NCBI RefSeq assembly: GCF_018255755.1
Contig: NZ_CP073766.1
Location: 1,922,001-1,986,000, forward strand
Source of the DNA: Chitinophaga sp. HK235
GTDB taxonomy: Bacteria; Bacteroidota; Bacteroidia; Chitinophagales; Chitinophagaceae
Length of the DNA stretch: 64,000 nucleotides
Reading direction: 5' to 3'
The notes under the pieces: generated by a model
Database searches by the model: none
What the model was told of the DNA's origin: nothing
The model's input: only the letters and a program-made list of their open reading frames with translations
Position numbers and translations under genes: made by a program
Part shown: piece after piece, positions 35,035 to 43,265 of the stretch
Numbering within the stretch: the stretch's first letter is position 1
Layout of the letters: every line of letters starts with the position of its first letter

Positions 35035-35436
35035 ATGCAACATACAACACCCACACCTGAAGCCATTGCCCTGGCCATCAAACAGCAGGCAGAAACAATA
35101 TATGCCGGCGATTTTTCCTTTCCGGAGAATTTCAGTCTGGCCGAACAGCTGACACAAGCGCTGCAGCTCGACTATTCCATCCTCTGCCAGACCTTCCTGG
35201 CAAAGGAAAACATTACATTAGAAAAGTATATAGAAAACCTGCGAATTGAGAAAATAAAGGAATTACTGGTATATAGTAATGATACCCTGCCACAAATAGC
35301 TGCCAAACTGGGCTTTCTGCATGCCCGGCAGATGGCGGCCCATTTCAAGGCCCATACAGGCCTCAATACGGGCTATTTCAGGGAAATCCGGAAGTCCAGG
35401 CTGTCTATTAAAGATATGCCAGGCAAACCATCTTAA
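35035..35436 (+). CDS. AraC-family transcriptional regulator (stand-alone DNA-binding domain)
   Basis: A 133-residue regulator made of little more than the AraC-type double helix-turn-helix. The first helix-turn-helix spans about 45-75 (ILCQTFLAKENITLEKYIENLRIEKIKELL). The second is DTLPQIAAKLGFLHARQMAAHFKAHTGLNTGYFREIR, with the family GF...F...G..P-type frame. It lacks a ligand-binding domain; the N-terminal 40 residues contain no Cys and a single His, so metal sensing is not obvious, although one Cys occurs at about 51. Its own promoter, that of copA and that of the copZ-like gene share one motif at identical spacing, so it probably controls all three, itself included. Confidence 0.88.
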   Translation: MQHTTPTPEAIALAIKQQAETIYAGDFSFPENFSLAEQLTQALQLDYSILCQTFLAKENITLEKYIENLRIEKIKELLVYSNDTLPQIAAKLGFLHARQMAAHFKAHTGLNTGYFREIRKSRLSIKDMPGKPS

Positions 35437-35457
35437 AATTATATACAACTCCACCTT

Positions 35458-35497
35458 AATCATATAACACTCCCCCGGTATGTAACCGGTAGCTTTG
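35458..35497 (+). promoter_or_regulatory. copA promoter with shared copper-island motif
   Basis: AATCATATAAC (35458-35468), 21 nt, then TAGCTTTG (35490-35497), a perfect -7 box. copA starts 16 nt downstream. The motif matches those before the AraC-type and copZ-like genes at 9 of 11 positions, with the same 21-nt spacing. Confidence 0.68.
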
Positions 35498-35513
35498 TAA
35501 AAAATTAGCCACT

Positions 35514-37787
35514 ATGAATACTTTAACACTCGATCATACATCCAGGGCCACTGGCCATCAACATAAAAAAGGACTGATCAAAGAAACCTTTCCTGTACTC
35601 GAAATGACCTGCGCCGCCTGCGCCATCAGCGTGGAGTCTACACTCGGCTCCGTAGAAGGCGTACAAGCCGCCGGCGTTAACTTCGCCAACCAGAGCGCCT
35701 GGGTCGAATACAACCCCGCCGCTGTTACACCCGAACAATTACGCGATGCAGTAAGATCTATCGGTTATGACATCGTCATTGAAAGAGAAAACCAGGACGA
35801 AATAAAAGAAGCAGCTCAGCAGAAACATTACCAGGAAGTGAAACAACGGACCATCTGGGCTTCTGCGCTCTCCCTCCCTATCGTGATCATCGGTATGTTT
35901 TTTATGGACATGCCTTATGGCAACTGGATCATGATGGCACTCGCCACACCAGTGGTGTTTTACCTGGGTCGTAGTTTCTTTATCAACGCCTGGAAACAAG
36001 CCCGTCATGGTAAAGCCAACATGGACACACTCGTAGCCCTGAGTACCGGTATCGCCTGGGTTTTCAGTGCCTTCAACACCCTGTATCCGGAATTCTGGCA
36101 TCAGCGCGGATTGCACGCCCACGTATATTTTGAAGCAGCCGCGGTAGTCATCGCTTTTATCTCTCTTGGTAAACTGCTGGAAGAAAGAGCGAAATCCAAC
36201 ACCTCTTCCGCTATTAAAAAACTGATAGGACTACAACCTAAAACCGTACTGCTGGTAGACGCTTCCGGCAACACCCGCGAAGTGCCCATCTCTACTGTAA
36301 AAGTAAACGACATTCTGCTGGTGAAACCCGGTGAAAAAATACCAGTAGATGGTACTGTTACTGCCGGCGACTCTTATGTAGATGAAAGTATGATCACTGG
36401 CGAACCCGTGCCTGTACTGAAAAAAGAAGGGGAAGGCGTTTTTGCCGGCACCATCAATCAGAAAGGCAGCTTCCGCTTCAAGGCAGACAAAGTAGGTGCT
36501 GACACCCTGCTCGCACATATCATCAAAATGGTACAGGAAGCACAGGGCAGTAAAGCGCCGGTACAAAAACTGGTAGACAAAATTGCCGGTATATTCGTTC
36601 CCGTAGTCATCGGTATCTCCATCCTTACCTTCCTTACCTGGATCATTGCCGGTGGAGACAACGCCTTCACACATGCCCTGCTCACTTCCGTGACAGTACT
36701 GGTGATCGCCTGCCCTTGTGCACTCGGACTGGCCACTCCTACCGCCATCATGGTGGGCGTAGGTAAAGGCGCCGAAAACAATATCCTGATCAAAGATGCC
36801 GAAAGCCTGGAACTGGCACATAAAGTAAACGCCATCATCCTCGACAAAACCGGTACCATCACTGAAGGAAAACCAGTAGTGACCGACCTCTTGTATAACA
36901 ACAATCATCCTGATTATAACCTCATCCAGTCTGTTTTATTCTCTCTGGAACAACAGTCAGAACACCCGCTGGCAGCCGCTATTGCTCAGCATCTGCAACA
37001 GGAAGGCGTTCAGCCGGTTAACCTGACTTCTTTCGAAAGCGTTACCGGTCAGGGTGTAAAAGGTGTATTTGAAGGCCAGACCTATCTCGCAGGTAATAAA
37101 AAACTGCTGGAAGAAAACGGTGTCATGCTGGACAGCCAGTCTATGGCCACCGCCGGCAACCTGCAGGCAGCAGCCAAAACCGTGATCTTTTACGCCAGCG
37201 GCAAACAGATACTGGCCGTAGTAGCCATCGCCGACAGAATCAAAGAAAGTTCCGCTACCGCCATCGCCGCATTGCAACGTCAGGGTATCGCAGTATACAT
37301 GCTCACCGGCGACAACCAGCAGACCGCAGCAGCTGTGGCCAAACAGGTAGGCATCACCCACTATACCGCTGAAGTAATGCCGTCCTATAAAGCCACCTTT
37401 GTAAAACAGTTGCAGGAAGAAGGTAAAACCGTAGCAATGGTTGGTGATGGTATCAACGACTCCCAGGCACTGGCACAGGCAGACGTCAGCATCGCCATGG
37501 GTAAAGGCTCTGACATCGCCATGGACGTGGCTAAAATGACGCTGATCACCTCCGATCTGAACAGCATTCCCAAAGCGCTGAAACTGTCTTCCAAAACAGT
37601 CCGCACCATCAAACAGAACCTTTTCTGGGCCTTCATCTACAACATCATCGGTATACCGGTGGCAGCAGGTATCCTGTTTCCTGCCTACGGTTTCCTCCTG
37701 GACCCGATGATTGCCGGCGCCGCCATGGCCTTAAGTTCTGTAAGTGTTGTTTCCAACAGCCTCCGGCTGAAAACAGCTAAACTCTGA
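35514..37787 (+). CDS. copA: Copper-translocating P1B-type ATPase
   Basis: A 757-residue inner-membrane pump that exports Cu(I) (or Ag(I)) from the cytoplasm. One N-terminal heavy-metal domain with MTCAAC (C33, C36) lies behind a short His-containing tail (DHTSRATGHQH). Then come the membrane helices; actuator motif SMITGEPVPV; the metal-binding CPC (C400-P401-C402) typical of Cu(I) ATPases; phosphorylation motif DKTGT (D444); the HP dipeptide in SEHPLAAAI; and the hinge GDGINDSQALAQADV (644 onward). The C-terminal helices include NIIGIPVAAGILFP and MALSSVSVVSNSLRL, also Cu-type. The promoter directly upstream carries the shared island motif. The reductase gene follows after 26 nt, so they form one operon. 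Confidence 0.96.
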   Translation: MNTLTLDHTSRATGHQHKKGLIKETFPVLEMTCAACAISVESTLGSVEGVQAAGVNFANQSAWVEYNPAAVTPEQLRDAVRSIGYDIVIERENQDEIKEAAQQKHYQEVKQRTIWASALSLPIVIIGMFFMDMPYGNWIMMALATPVVFYLGRSFFINAWKQARHGKANMDTLVALSTGIAWVFSAFNTLYPEFWHQRGLHAHVYFEAAAVVIAFISLGKLLEERAKSNTSSAIKKLIGLQPKTVLLVDASGNTREVPISTVKVNDILLVKPGEKIPVDGTVTAGDSYVDESMITGEPVPVLKKEGEGVFAGTINQKGSFRFKADKVGADTLLAHIIKMVQEAQGSKAPVQKLVDKIAGIFVPVVIGISILTFLTWIIAGGDNAFTHALLTSVTVLVIACPCALGLATPTAIMVGVGKGAENNILIKDAESLELAHKVNAIILDKTGTITEGKPVVTDLLYNNNHPDYNLIQSVLFSLEQQSEHPLAAAIAQHLQQEGVQPVNLTSFESVTGQGVKGVFEGQTYLAGNKKLLEENGVMLDSQSMATAGNLQAAAKTVIFYASGKQILAVVAIADRIKESSATAIAALQRQGIAVYMLTGDNQQTAAAVAKQVGITHYTAEVMPSYKATFVKQLQEEGKTVAMVGDGINDSQALAQADVSIAMGKGSDIAMDVAKMTLITSDLNSIPKALKLSSKTVRTIKQNLFWAFIYNIIGIPVAAGILFPAYGFLLDPMIAGAAMALSSVSVVSNSLRLKTAKL

Positions 37788-37813
37788 TCCATCCGTATTC
37801 TTAAAACAACAAC

Positions 37814-38869
37814 ATGCCTTTAACATATACCTGGTACACCCAAAAAGTCATCCGGGAAACAACAGACACTGTTACTATTATTTTCGATACCCGTGGGGAA
37901 ACCTTCCATTACCAGGCCGGCCAGTTCATCAATCTCACACTGACGATTGATGAACGGCCGGTAACACGGTCTTACTCCCTTAGCTCCGCGCCCGAAACAG
38001 ATCTTCATCCAGCCATTACCGTTAAAAAAGTAGACGGAGGCCTCATGAGCAGCCACATTACCGCACAAGCCGAAACCATCCGCAGCTGGGAGATAGACGG
38101 ACCTTATGGCTCTTTTACACCGGCAGCCGATATTACGCCTTACAAACATGTGGTATTGCTGGCCGGCGGCAGCGGAATCACACCCCTGTATTCCATCGCA
38201 AGATCTATCGCCAGCCGGCAGCCGGAAACCAGGATCACCCTGCTCTACGCCAGCCGTACAGTAGCAGAAACGATCTTCAAACCAGCCCTCGATACCTGGC
38301 AGTCACAGCACAACAATATCCAGGTCCGGTATGTTTTATCCAGACATACGGCTACTGACAACGATCCGCAGGATATCCTGCCTGGCAGGCTTAACAGGAT
38401 CATCATCAAAAAACTGGTAAAACAGGCCATGGGCAGTGCGGAGACGTCTCCTCACTTTTTCATCTGCGGTCCTTCCGAACTGATGAACATGCACCAGGAA
38501 GCACTGACCGCACTGGGGATACCGGAAACGCATATACTAAAAGAATGGTTTGCGCCGGAAGCTACCACTCCTACCGTTGTGCTGCCCGACAGCAACCAGG
38601 AAGTACTGTTGCACTATTACGAACAAAGCAACCTGGTGGACGTACAACCCGGACAAACCATCCTGGCGGCCGCCCTGGAAGAGAGGATACCACTGCCCTA
38701 CTCCTGTAAAGCCGGTACCTGCGGCAGATGTACCGCCAGACTTACCAAAGGCAGCGTACATATGCAGCAAAACTACAGCCTGCGGAAAGAAGAGCTGGAA
38801 GCCGGCTATATACTGCTCTGCCAGAGCTTTCCGCTCGACGATGAGGTTACGGTAGAGATCGGGGAATAA
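37814..38869 (+). CDS. FAD/2Fe-2S oxidoreductase (ferredoxin-NADP reductase family)
   Basis: A 351-residue cytoplasmic flavoprotein that passes electrons from NAD(P)H through FAD to a 2Fe-2S centre. FAD-binding beta-barrel with RSYSLSS (52-58); nucleotide-binding domain with LLAGGSGITP (about 116-124) and the FICGPSELM end motif; C-terminal plant-type ferredoxin domain with ligands C298, C303, C306 (CKAGTCGRC) and C336. The fold order is that of phenylacetyl-CoA epoxygenase and HCP-type reductases. It lies between copA (26 nt upstream) and the copZ-like gene, which is unusual for these reductases. Reduction of Cu(II) to Cu(I) before export, or redox repair under copper stress, are guesses from position only. 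Confidence 0.92.
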   Translation: MPLTYTWYTQKVIRETTDTVTIIFDTRGETFHYQAGQFINLTLTIDERPVTRSYSLSSAPETDLHPAITVKKVDGGLMSSHITAQAETIRSWEIDGPYGSFTPAADITPYKHVVLLAGGSGITPLYSIARSIASRQPETRITLLYASRTVAETIFKPALDTWQSQHNNIQVRYVLSRHTATDNDPQDILPGRLNRIIIKKLVKQAMGSAETSPHFFICGPSELMNMHQEALTALGIPETHILKEWFAPEATTPTVVLPDSNQEVLLHYYEQSNLVDVQPGQTILAAALEERIPLPYSCKAGTCGRCTARLTKGSVHMQQNYSLRKEELEAGYILLCQSFPLDDEVTVEIGE

Positions 38870-38896
38870 CAACATAATTATGTAAAACGATTACTC

Positions 38897-38936
38897 AATT
38901 GTATAACAGTAAAGCCCTGAGCCCGGCGTAATTTTA
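38897..38936 (+). promoter_or_regulatory. copZ-like gene promoter with shared copper-island motif
   Basis: AATTGTATAAC (38897-38907), 21 nt, then TAATTTTA (38929-38936), one base from the -7 consensus. The 11-mer is identical to that before the AraC-type gene, and the 21-nt spacing is the same in all three promoters. Confidence 0.62.
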
Positions 38937-38984
38937 CATCATCAACAATAACAAAACACTTCAACCACATTAAAAAATAAAAAG

Positions 38985-39197
38985 ATGAAAACAGTACAAT
39001 TCAAAACCAATATTAAATGTTCAGGTTGTATAGAAAAAGTGACTCCGGGATTAAACGCCACTGCTGGTGCAGATAACTGGGAAGTAGATCTTCTGTCACC
39101 CGACAAAGTACTGACCATTTCTGCTCACGAAGTAGATGCAGCGGCTATACGCCAGGCCATCGAAAGTGCAGGTTACAAAGCTGAAAACATCGCCTAA
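38985..39197 (+). CDS. copZ: Heavy-metal-associated (HMA) copper chaperone
   Basis: A 70-residue single HMA domain that binds Cu(I) through C12 and C15 (KCSGC) and hands it to CopA. The ferredoxin-like beta-alpha-beta-beta-alpha-beta order is visible: VQFKTNIKCSGC, helix IEKVTPGLNA, NWEVDLLSPDKVLTISA, helix DAAAIRQAIESAGY. The canonical motif is usually MxCxxC; here the position two before the first Cys is Ile, a small deviation. It has its own promoter of the island type and is followed at 27 nt by the DUF3347 gene. Confidence 0.88.
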   Translation: MKTVQFKTNIKCSGCIEKVTPGLNATAGADNWEVDLLSPDKVLTISAHEVDAAAIRQAIESAGYKAENIA

Positions 39198-39224
39198 AAA
39201 AATCGCCTAAAAAATATATTTGCC

Positions 39225-39713
39225 ATGAAAAAACTCATCCTCCTTGCTTCCATGTTCACCGCCTTATTTCAATTCAAAAGTGAGGCACAGGACAAACAAC
39301 TGTCACCGTTGTTAACAGACTACTATAACATTAAAGATGCGCTGGTGAGCGGTAATACCGCTGGTGCAGCCACTGCAGCCACTACCTTCGTACAGGCCGC
39401 CAAAGGCGCAGACATGAAAGCTATGAGTCCTGCTGCACATACCGCCTACATGGCCCTGCAGGAGAAGCTGATCACCGACGCTTCCAATATCTCCGGTTCC
39501 AAAGACCTGGCCAAACAAAGGGAATATTTCAAAACATTGTCTGACAATATCTACCAGCTGGCCAAAGATGTAAAACTGTCTGCCCAACCGGTATACCAGG
39601 ACTACTGCCCCATGAAAAAAGCCTACTGGCTCAGCAGCAGTACCGCCATCAAAAATCCATACTATGGCAACCAGATGCTTACCTGCGGTAAGATCAACGA
39701 TACCATCAAATAA
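39225..39713 (+). CDS. DUF3347-type periplasmic protein, probable copper binder
   Basis: A 162-residue exported protein with signal peptide 1-21 (ends SEAQ). The mature part is helical (LLTDYYNIKDALVSGNTAGA, an opening typical of DUF3347). It ends with QDYCPMKKAYWLSSSTAIKNPYYG and MLTCG, giving the conserved CPM (C128-M130) and C154 that are candidate metal ligands. DUF3347 domains also occur fused to CusB-like efflux adaptors in Bacteroidota. It sits between the copper chaperone and the multicopper oxidase, and I infer periplasmic copper buffering or delivery. Confidence 0.85.
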   Translation: MKKLILLASMFTALFQFKSEAQDKQLSPLLTDYYNIKDALVSGNTAGAATAATTFVQAAKGADMKAMSPAAHTAYMALQEKLITDASNISGSKDLAKQREYFKTLSDNIYQLAKDVKLSAQPVYQDYCPMKKAYWLSSSTAIKNPYYGNQMLTCGKINDTIK

Positions 39714-39723
39714 CTTTTTTTCG

Positions 39724-39755
39724 CAAGGGAGAGTGGCTATGTCTGCTCTCCCTTG
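39724..39755 (+). terminator. Hairpin between DUF3347 and multicopper oxidase genes
   Basis: Perfect 10-bp stem (39724-39733 / 39746-39755) with a 12-base loop. It is not followed by a clear T-run, so it is a weak terminator or processing site that may reduce read-through into the oxidase gene. Confidence 0.45.
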
Positions 39756-39796
39756 TTACTACACTGTTTTGCGCTTCCGCGCGATAATCACTTCTT

Positions 39797-41950
39797 ATGA
39801 AACATTTCTTCGCACTCCTCCTTCTCTTCATCGCCTACAACACTGTCTCTGCACAATCTGATGACAAACCCAAAACCATCCGCTACGATCTCTATGTAGG
39901 CGATACCATGGTTAACTATTCCGGTAAAACCAGGCATGCACTCGCTATCAATGGCACCATTCCCGGTCCTACCCTGCATTTCACAGAAGGAGACACTGCT
40001 GAGATATATGTGCACAACACCCTTCATCACGAAACTTCCATCCACTGGCACGGCCTTATCCTCCCCAATCAGGAAGACGGCGTCCCCTACCTTACTACTC
40101 AGCCGATCAAAGGCATGCAAACACATAAGTTCCGTTTCCCGGTGGTACAACACGGCACCTACTGGTACCACAGTCACACCATGTTCCAGGAACAGAGCGG
40201 CATGTACGGCTCCATCGTTTTCCATAAAAGAAACGCAGTCCCTGAGAAGGAACAGGTAGTACTGCTCAGCGACTGGACCGATATACATCCGCACCAGGTA
40301 AACCGTATGCTGCACAATGCCAGCGACTGGTTTGCCATCAAAAAAGGCTCTACCCAGAGTTATGCAGAAGCCGTTAAAAAAGGTTATTTCGGCACTAAAA
40401 TTAACAACGAATGGAAACGTATGAACGCCATGGATGTAAGCGACGTCTACTACGAACGCTTCCTGACCAACGGTCAGCCTACCGCTTCCAACACCACCTA
40501 TAAAGCCGGCGATAAAGTAAGACTGCGCGTCATCAACGGCAGCTCCTCCACCTATTTCTGGCTCGGCTACGGCGGCGGCAAACTCACCGTAGTAGCCAAT
40601 GACGGCGCCGACGTAGAACCCGTAGAAGTAGATCGTCTCCTGGTAGGTGTATCCGAAACATATGATGTGATCGTCACCATCCCCGACAATAAAAGCTATG
40701 AATTTCTGGCTACCGCAGAAGACAGAACCAACAGCACCTCCTTCTGGCTGGGATCCGGAGAGAAAGTAGCCGCCCGTCATCTGCCCAAACTCAAGTATTT
40801 CGAAGGCATGAAAATGATGAACGGCATGATGCTCATGAATGGTAACCTCGACACCAGCGGCGGCATGATGATGACCAATCAGATGATGGACATGAACACC
40901 GTGATGTATCCAGAGATCACAGAACCCGATTCTACCGCCGGCGATATCGTGACACTCAACTACGGCATGCTCAAAGCACCGGAAAAAACCACACTGCCCG
41001 AAGGTCCTACCAAAGTACTGAACTTTGAACTGACCGGTAATATGAACCGTTACGTATGGACCATCAACAACAAAACCGTGTCTGAAGCGGATAAAATCCT
41101 GATCAAAAAAGGCGAAAACGTCCGCATCATTCTCTATAACAACACCATGATGCGTCACCCGATGCACCTGCATGGACACTTCTTCAGAGTATTGAACGGT
41201 CAGGGGGAATATTCCCCGCTCAAAACCGTACTGGACATCATGCCCATGGAGACAGACACGATTGAATTTGCCGCCACCGAAAGCGGAGACTGGTTTTTTC
41301 ACTGCCATATCCTCTACCACATGATGAGTGGCATGGGCCGGGTATTCAGTTATGAAGACTCCCCTCCCAATCCGCAGGTACCAGATCCCGCAATGGCATA
41401 CCGTATGCTCAAAAAAGATGACCGAATGCTGCATCTGATGGGTCAGGTAGGTCTGGAAAGCAATGGCAGCGACGGTGAAATCATGCTGGCCAATACCCGC
41501 TACCGCCTCTCCGCCGAATGGCGTATAGGCCTCAACGATAGACATGGCTATGAAAATGAGACCCACTTCGGACGTTACTTCGGTAAAATGCAATGGCTGT
41601 TTGGCTACGTAGGCTGGGATGTACGCTACCGCAAAATGGAAGAAGACGAAAAAAACCTCTTCGGCCAAAAGAATACCAAGGACTTCAGACAGGTACTACA
41701 CCTCGGCGTTCAGTATACCCTACCCATGCTCATCCTCGCCGACGCCTCCATCGATACCGACGGCCGCCTGCGTGTACAGCTGATGCGCGATGACGTACCC
41801 ATCACAAGAAGGTTGCGGTTCAATTTTATGGTCAATACCGACCGGGAATATATGGCTGGCTTCCGTTACATCTTCACGCGCCATTTCGCACTCTCCACCC
41901 ACTACGATAGCGACATGGGCCTTGGCGCGGGGATTACGCTCTCTTATTAA
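39797..41950 (+). CDS. Multicopper oxidase (CopA type) with C-terminal CopB-like outer-membrane domain
   Basis: A 717-residue exported protein. Signal peptide 1-19 (ends VSAQ). The oxidase has the four copper-ligand blocks: IHWHG (H83, H85), YHSHTMF (H125, H127), HPMHLHGHF (H454-H461) and HCHILYHMMSGM (502-513, with the Cys-His bridge and Met axial ligand). A Met-rich insert at about 337-372 (MKMMNGMMLMNGN... MMMTNQMMDMNTVM) is typical of cuprous oxidases. From about residue 560 the protein continues with roughly 155 residues of beta-strand pattern ending in an aromatic residue (GAGITLSY). This tail resembles the CopB outer-membrane protein (WLFGYVGWDVRYR, ILADASIDTDGRLRVQLMRD). The oxidase detoxifies Cu(I); the tail may anchor it to the outer membrane. 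Confidence 0.93.
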   Translation: MKHFFALLLLFIAYNTVSAQSDDKPKTIRYDLYVGDTMVNYSGKTRHALAINGTIPGPTLHFTEGDTAEIYVHNTLHHETSIHWHGLILPNQEDGVPYLTTQPIKGMQTHKFRFPVVQHGTYWYHSHTMFQEQSGMYGSIVFHKRNAVPEKEQVVLLSDWTDIHPHQVNRMLHNASDWFAIKKGSTQSYAEAVKKGYFGTKINNEWKRMNAMDVSDVYYERFLTNGQPTASNTTYKAGDKVRLRVINGSSSTYFWLGYGGGKLTVVANDGADVEPVEVDRLLVGVSETYDVIVTIPDNKSYEFLATAEDRTNSTSFWLGSGEKVAARHLPKLKYFEGMKMMNGMMLMNGNLDTSGGMMMTNQMMDMNTVMYPEITEPDSTAGDIVTLNYGMLKAPEKTTLPEGPTKVLNFELTGNMNRYVWTINNKTVSEADKILIKKGENVRIILYNNTMMRHPMHLHGHFFRVLNGQGEYSPLKTVLDIMPMETDTIEFAATESGDWFFHCHILYHMMSGMGRVFSYEDSPPNPQVPDPAMAYRMLKKDDRMLHLMGQVGLESNGSDGEIMLANTRYRLSAEWRIGLNDRHGYENETHFGRYFGKMQWLFGYVGWDVRYRKMEEDEKNLFGQKNTKDFRQVLHLGVQYTLPMLILADASIDTDGRLRVQLMRDDVPITRRLRFNFMVNTDREYMAGFRYIFTRHFALSTHYDSDMGLGAGITLSY

Positions 41951-41953
41951 ATT

Positions 41954-41981
41954 CCCAGGGCTGAAGCCCTGGGCTATTTTT
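41954..41981 (+). terminator. Terminator formed by first palindrome
   Basis: The palindrome at 41954-41973 is followed by CTATTTTTG on the forward strand and starts 4 nt after the oxidase stop codon, so it can end the copper-island transcript. Confidence 0.6.
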
Positions 41982-42265
41982 GTTGTAGGGGTAAGACGGG
42001 GGTTTTAAAAATAGGGAGGTTCTTTTTTAGAAATTGGTTGATATGGGATTAATTAGCCGACAACAATTTGGCCCAGGGCTATTTTTGTTGTGGGAATAAG
42101 ACGGGGGTTTAAAATGGGGATGTTCTCTTTTTAGATATTGGTTGATATGGGATTAATTAGCCGACAACAATTTGGCCCAGGGAAATAAGGACGTATTGAT
42201 TAGTATTGTATGAATTTGCTAAAAGATCTTCTCAAACAATTTTAGCCCAGGGCTTCAGCCCTGGG
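41954..42265. repeat. Palindrome-bounded repeat element with internal 104-bp tandem duplication
   Basis: The 20-bp palindrome CCCAGGGCT-GA-AGCCCTGGG (41954-41973) and its exact reverse complement (42246-42265) bound a non-coding block of 312 bp. Inside, a unit of about 104 bp occurs twice in tandem (about 41967-42070 and 42071-42174). Both copies run from a GCCC...GGGCTATTTTTGTTGT start to GCCGACAACAATTTG, with scattered substitutions and small indels. A third partial GCCCAGGG follows at 42175. It fills the gap between the oxidase and SDR genes. It looks like a MITE or REP-type intergenic element with no transposase. Confidence 0.75.
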
Positions 42266-42290
42266 ATTTTTATTTTTTATATATTCGGCT

Positions 42291-43265
42291 ATGAAAATCG
42301 CGATAACCGGTGCGACAGGTTATATAGGATCGGTGCTGACCCCTATACTGCTGGCCGAAGGACACCAACTACGGATACATGCCCGTTCTGCGCAGCGGGA
42401 AGTTACCGGCATTACTTACGTATATGGTTCACTGTTAGACCCTGAATTTACAACGACCTTCACTTCCGGTATGGATGCGGTGATACATATGGCGGCCATT
42501 ATCTCTGTGAGTGACCAGCCTGACAGGGAAGCCTTCCATTTTAATACGGAATCCACCCGTTTGCTGGCGGCAGCTGCACAGCGAAGCGGCGCCAAACGTT
42601 TTCTGCTGGTGAGCTCCATCACCGCCTACGATCAATATCCTTATGAAGAGAAGATGGACGAAAGCCGTCCTTTTACGCAGGGGATGCGCTATGGCTACGA
42701 CCATTCCAAGGCAGTATCCCAGCAGATTGCCATGAACTATAACCGTGATGGGCTGGAGGTGATCGCACTGGCACCAACGGCAGTGGTGGGACCGTTTGAC
42801 AGGCGCCCTTCACTGGTGGGAGATGCGGTGATCCGGATTTACAAGGGAAATATTCCGGCACTGTTTCCCGGCGGCGTTGATTTTGTGGATGTACGGCATG
42901 TGGCCACAGCTATTGTACGGGCGCTGACAGCCGGCATTCCCGGGGAAGCATATATCCTGAGCGGACAATGGACTACTCTCAAAACGCTTGCTGCCCATAT
43001 CGGAGAAATCCGGGGAAAACGTGTATCCCTGCCCGTATTACCCATATGGCTGGTGATGGGACTGCTTCCGCTGGTACGGTACTATGCACGACTCAGTGGC
43101 GGCGCCCCCTACTACACCCGTCAATCGGTATATAACCTTATCCGTAGCAACCGCAGCATAGACAGCAGCAAAGCCCGGCGGGATCTCGGTTTCGGAACAG
43201 CGGACCTGGCCACTACTTTAAAAGACACTGTTCAATGGTTTAAGGAAAATAAAATGTTGTCATGA
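42291..43265 (+). CDS. NAD-dependent epimerase/dehydratase (extended SDR), 3-beta-HSD-like
   Basis: A 324-residue extended short-chain dehydrogenase. The dinucleotide loop TGATGYIG (G7, G10, G13) opens the protein. DAVIHMAAIISV and LLVSSITAY (catalytic Ser near 109) follow, and the YxxxK pair is in YGYDHSKA (Y136, K140). The C-terminal substrate domain begins after VVGPFDRRPS. It has no signal peptide. Its stop overlaps the start of the steroid-5-alpha-reductase-like gene (ATGA at 43262-43265), so the two are coupled. Membrane-linked 3-beta-hydroxysteroid dehydrogenase-like SDRs share this architecture, but sugar or flavonoid-type reductases do too. Confidence 0.9.
   Translation: MKIAITGATGYIGSVLTPILLAEGHQLRIHARSAQREVTGITYVYGSLLDPEFTTTFTSGMDAVIHMAAIISVSDQPDREAFHFNTESTRLLAAAAQRSGAKRFLLVSSITAYDQYPYEEKMDESRPFTQGMRYGYDHSKAVSQQIAMNYNRDGLEVIALAPTAVVGPFDRRPSLVGDAVIRIYKGNIPALFPGGVDFVDVRHVATAIVRALTAGIPGEAYILSGQWTTLKTLAAHIGEIRGKRVSLPVLPIWLVMGLLPLVRYYARLSGGAPYYTRQSVYNLIRSNRSIDSSKARRDLGFGTADLATTLKDTVQWFKENKMLS

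Noticed and set aside
39788..41668. 626-codon reverse-strand frame opposite the multicopper oxidase
   Set aside because: It is the antisense of a gene with intact copper motifs; the His/Cys-rich translation has no family features and reflects codon bias against TTA, CTA and TCA in the sense gene.
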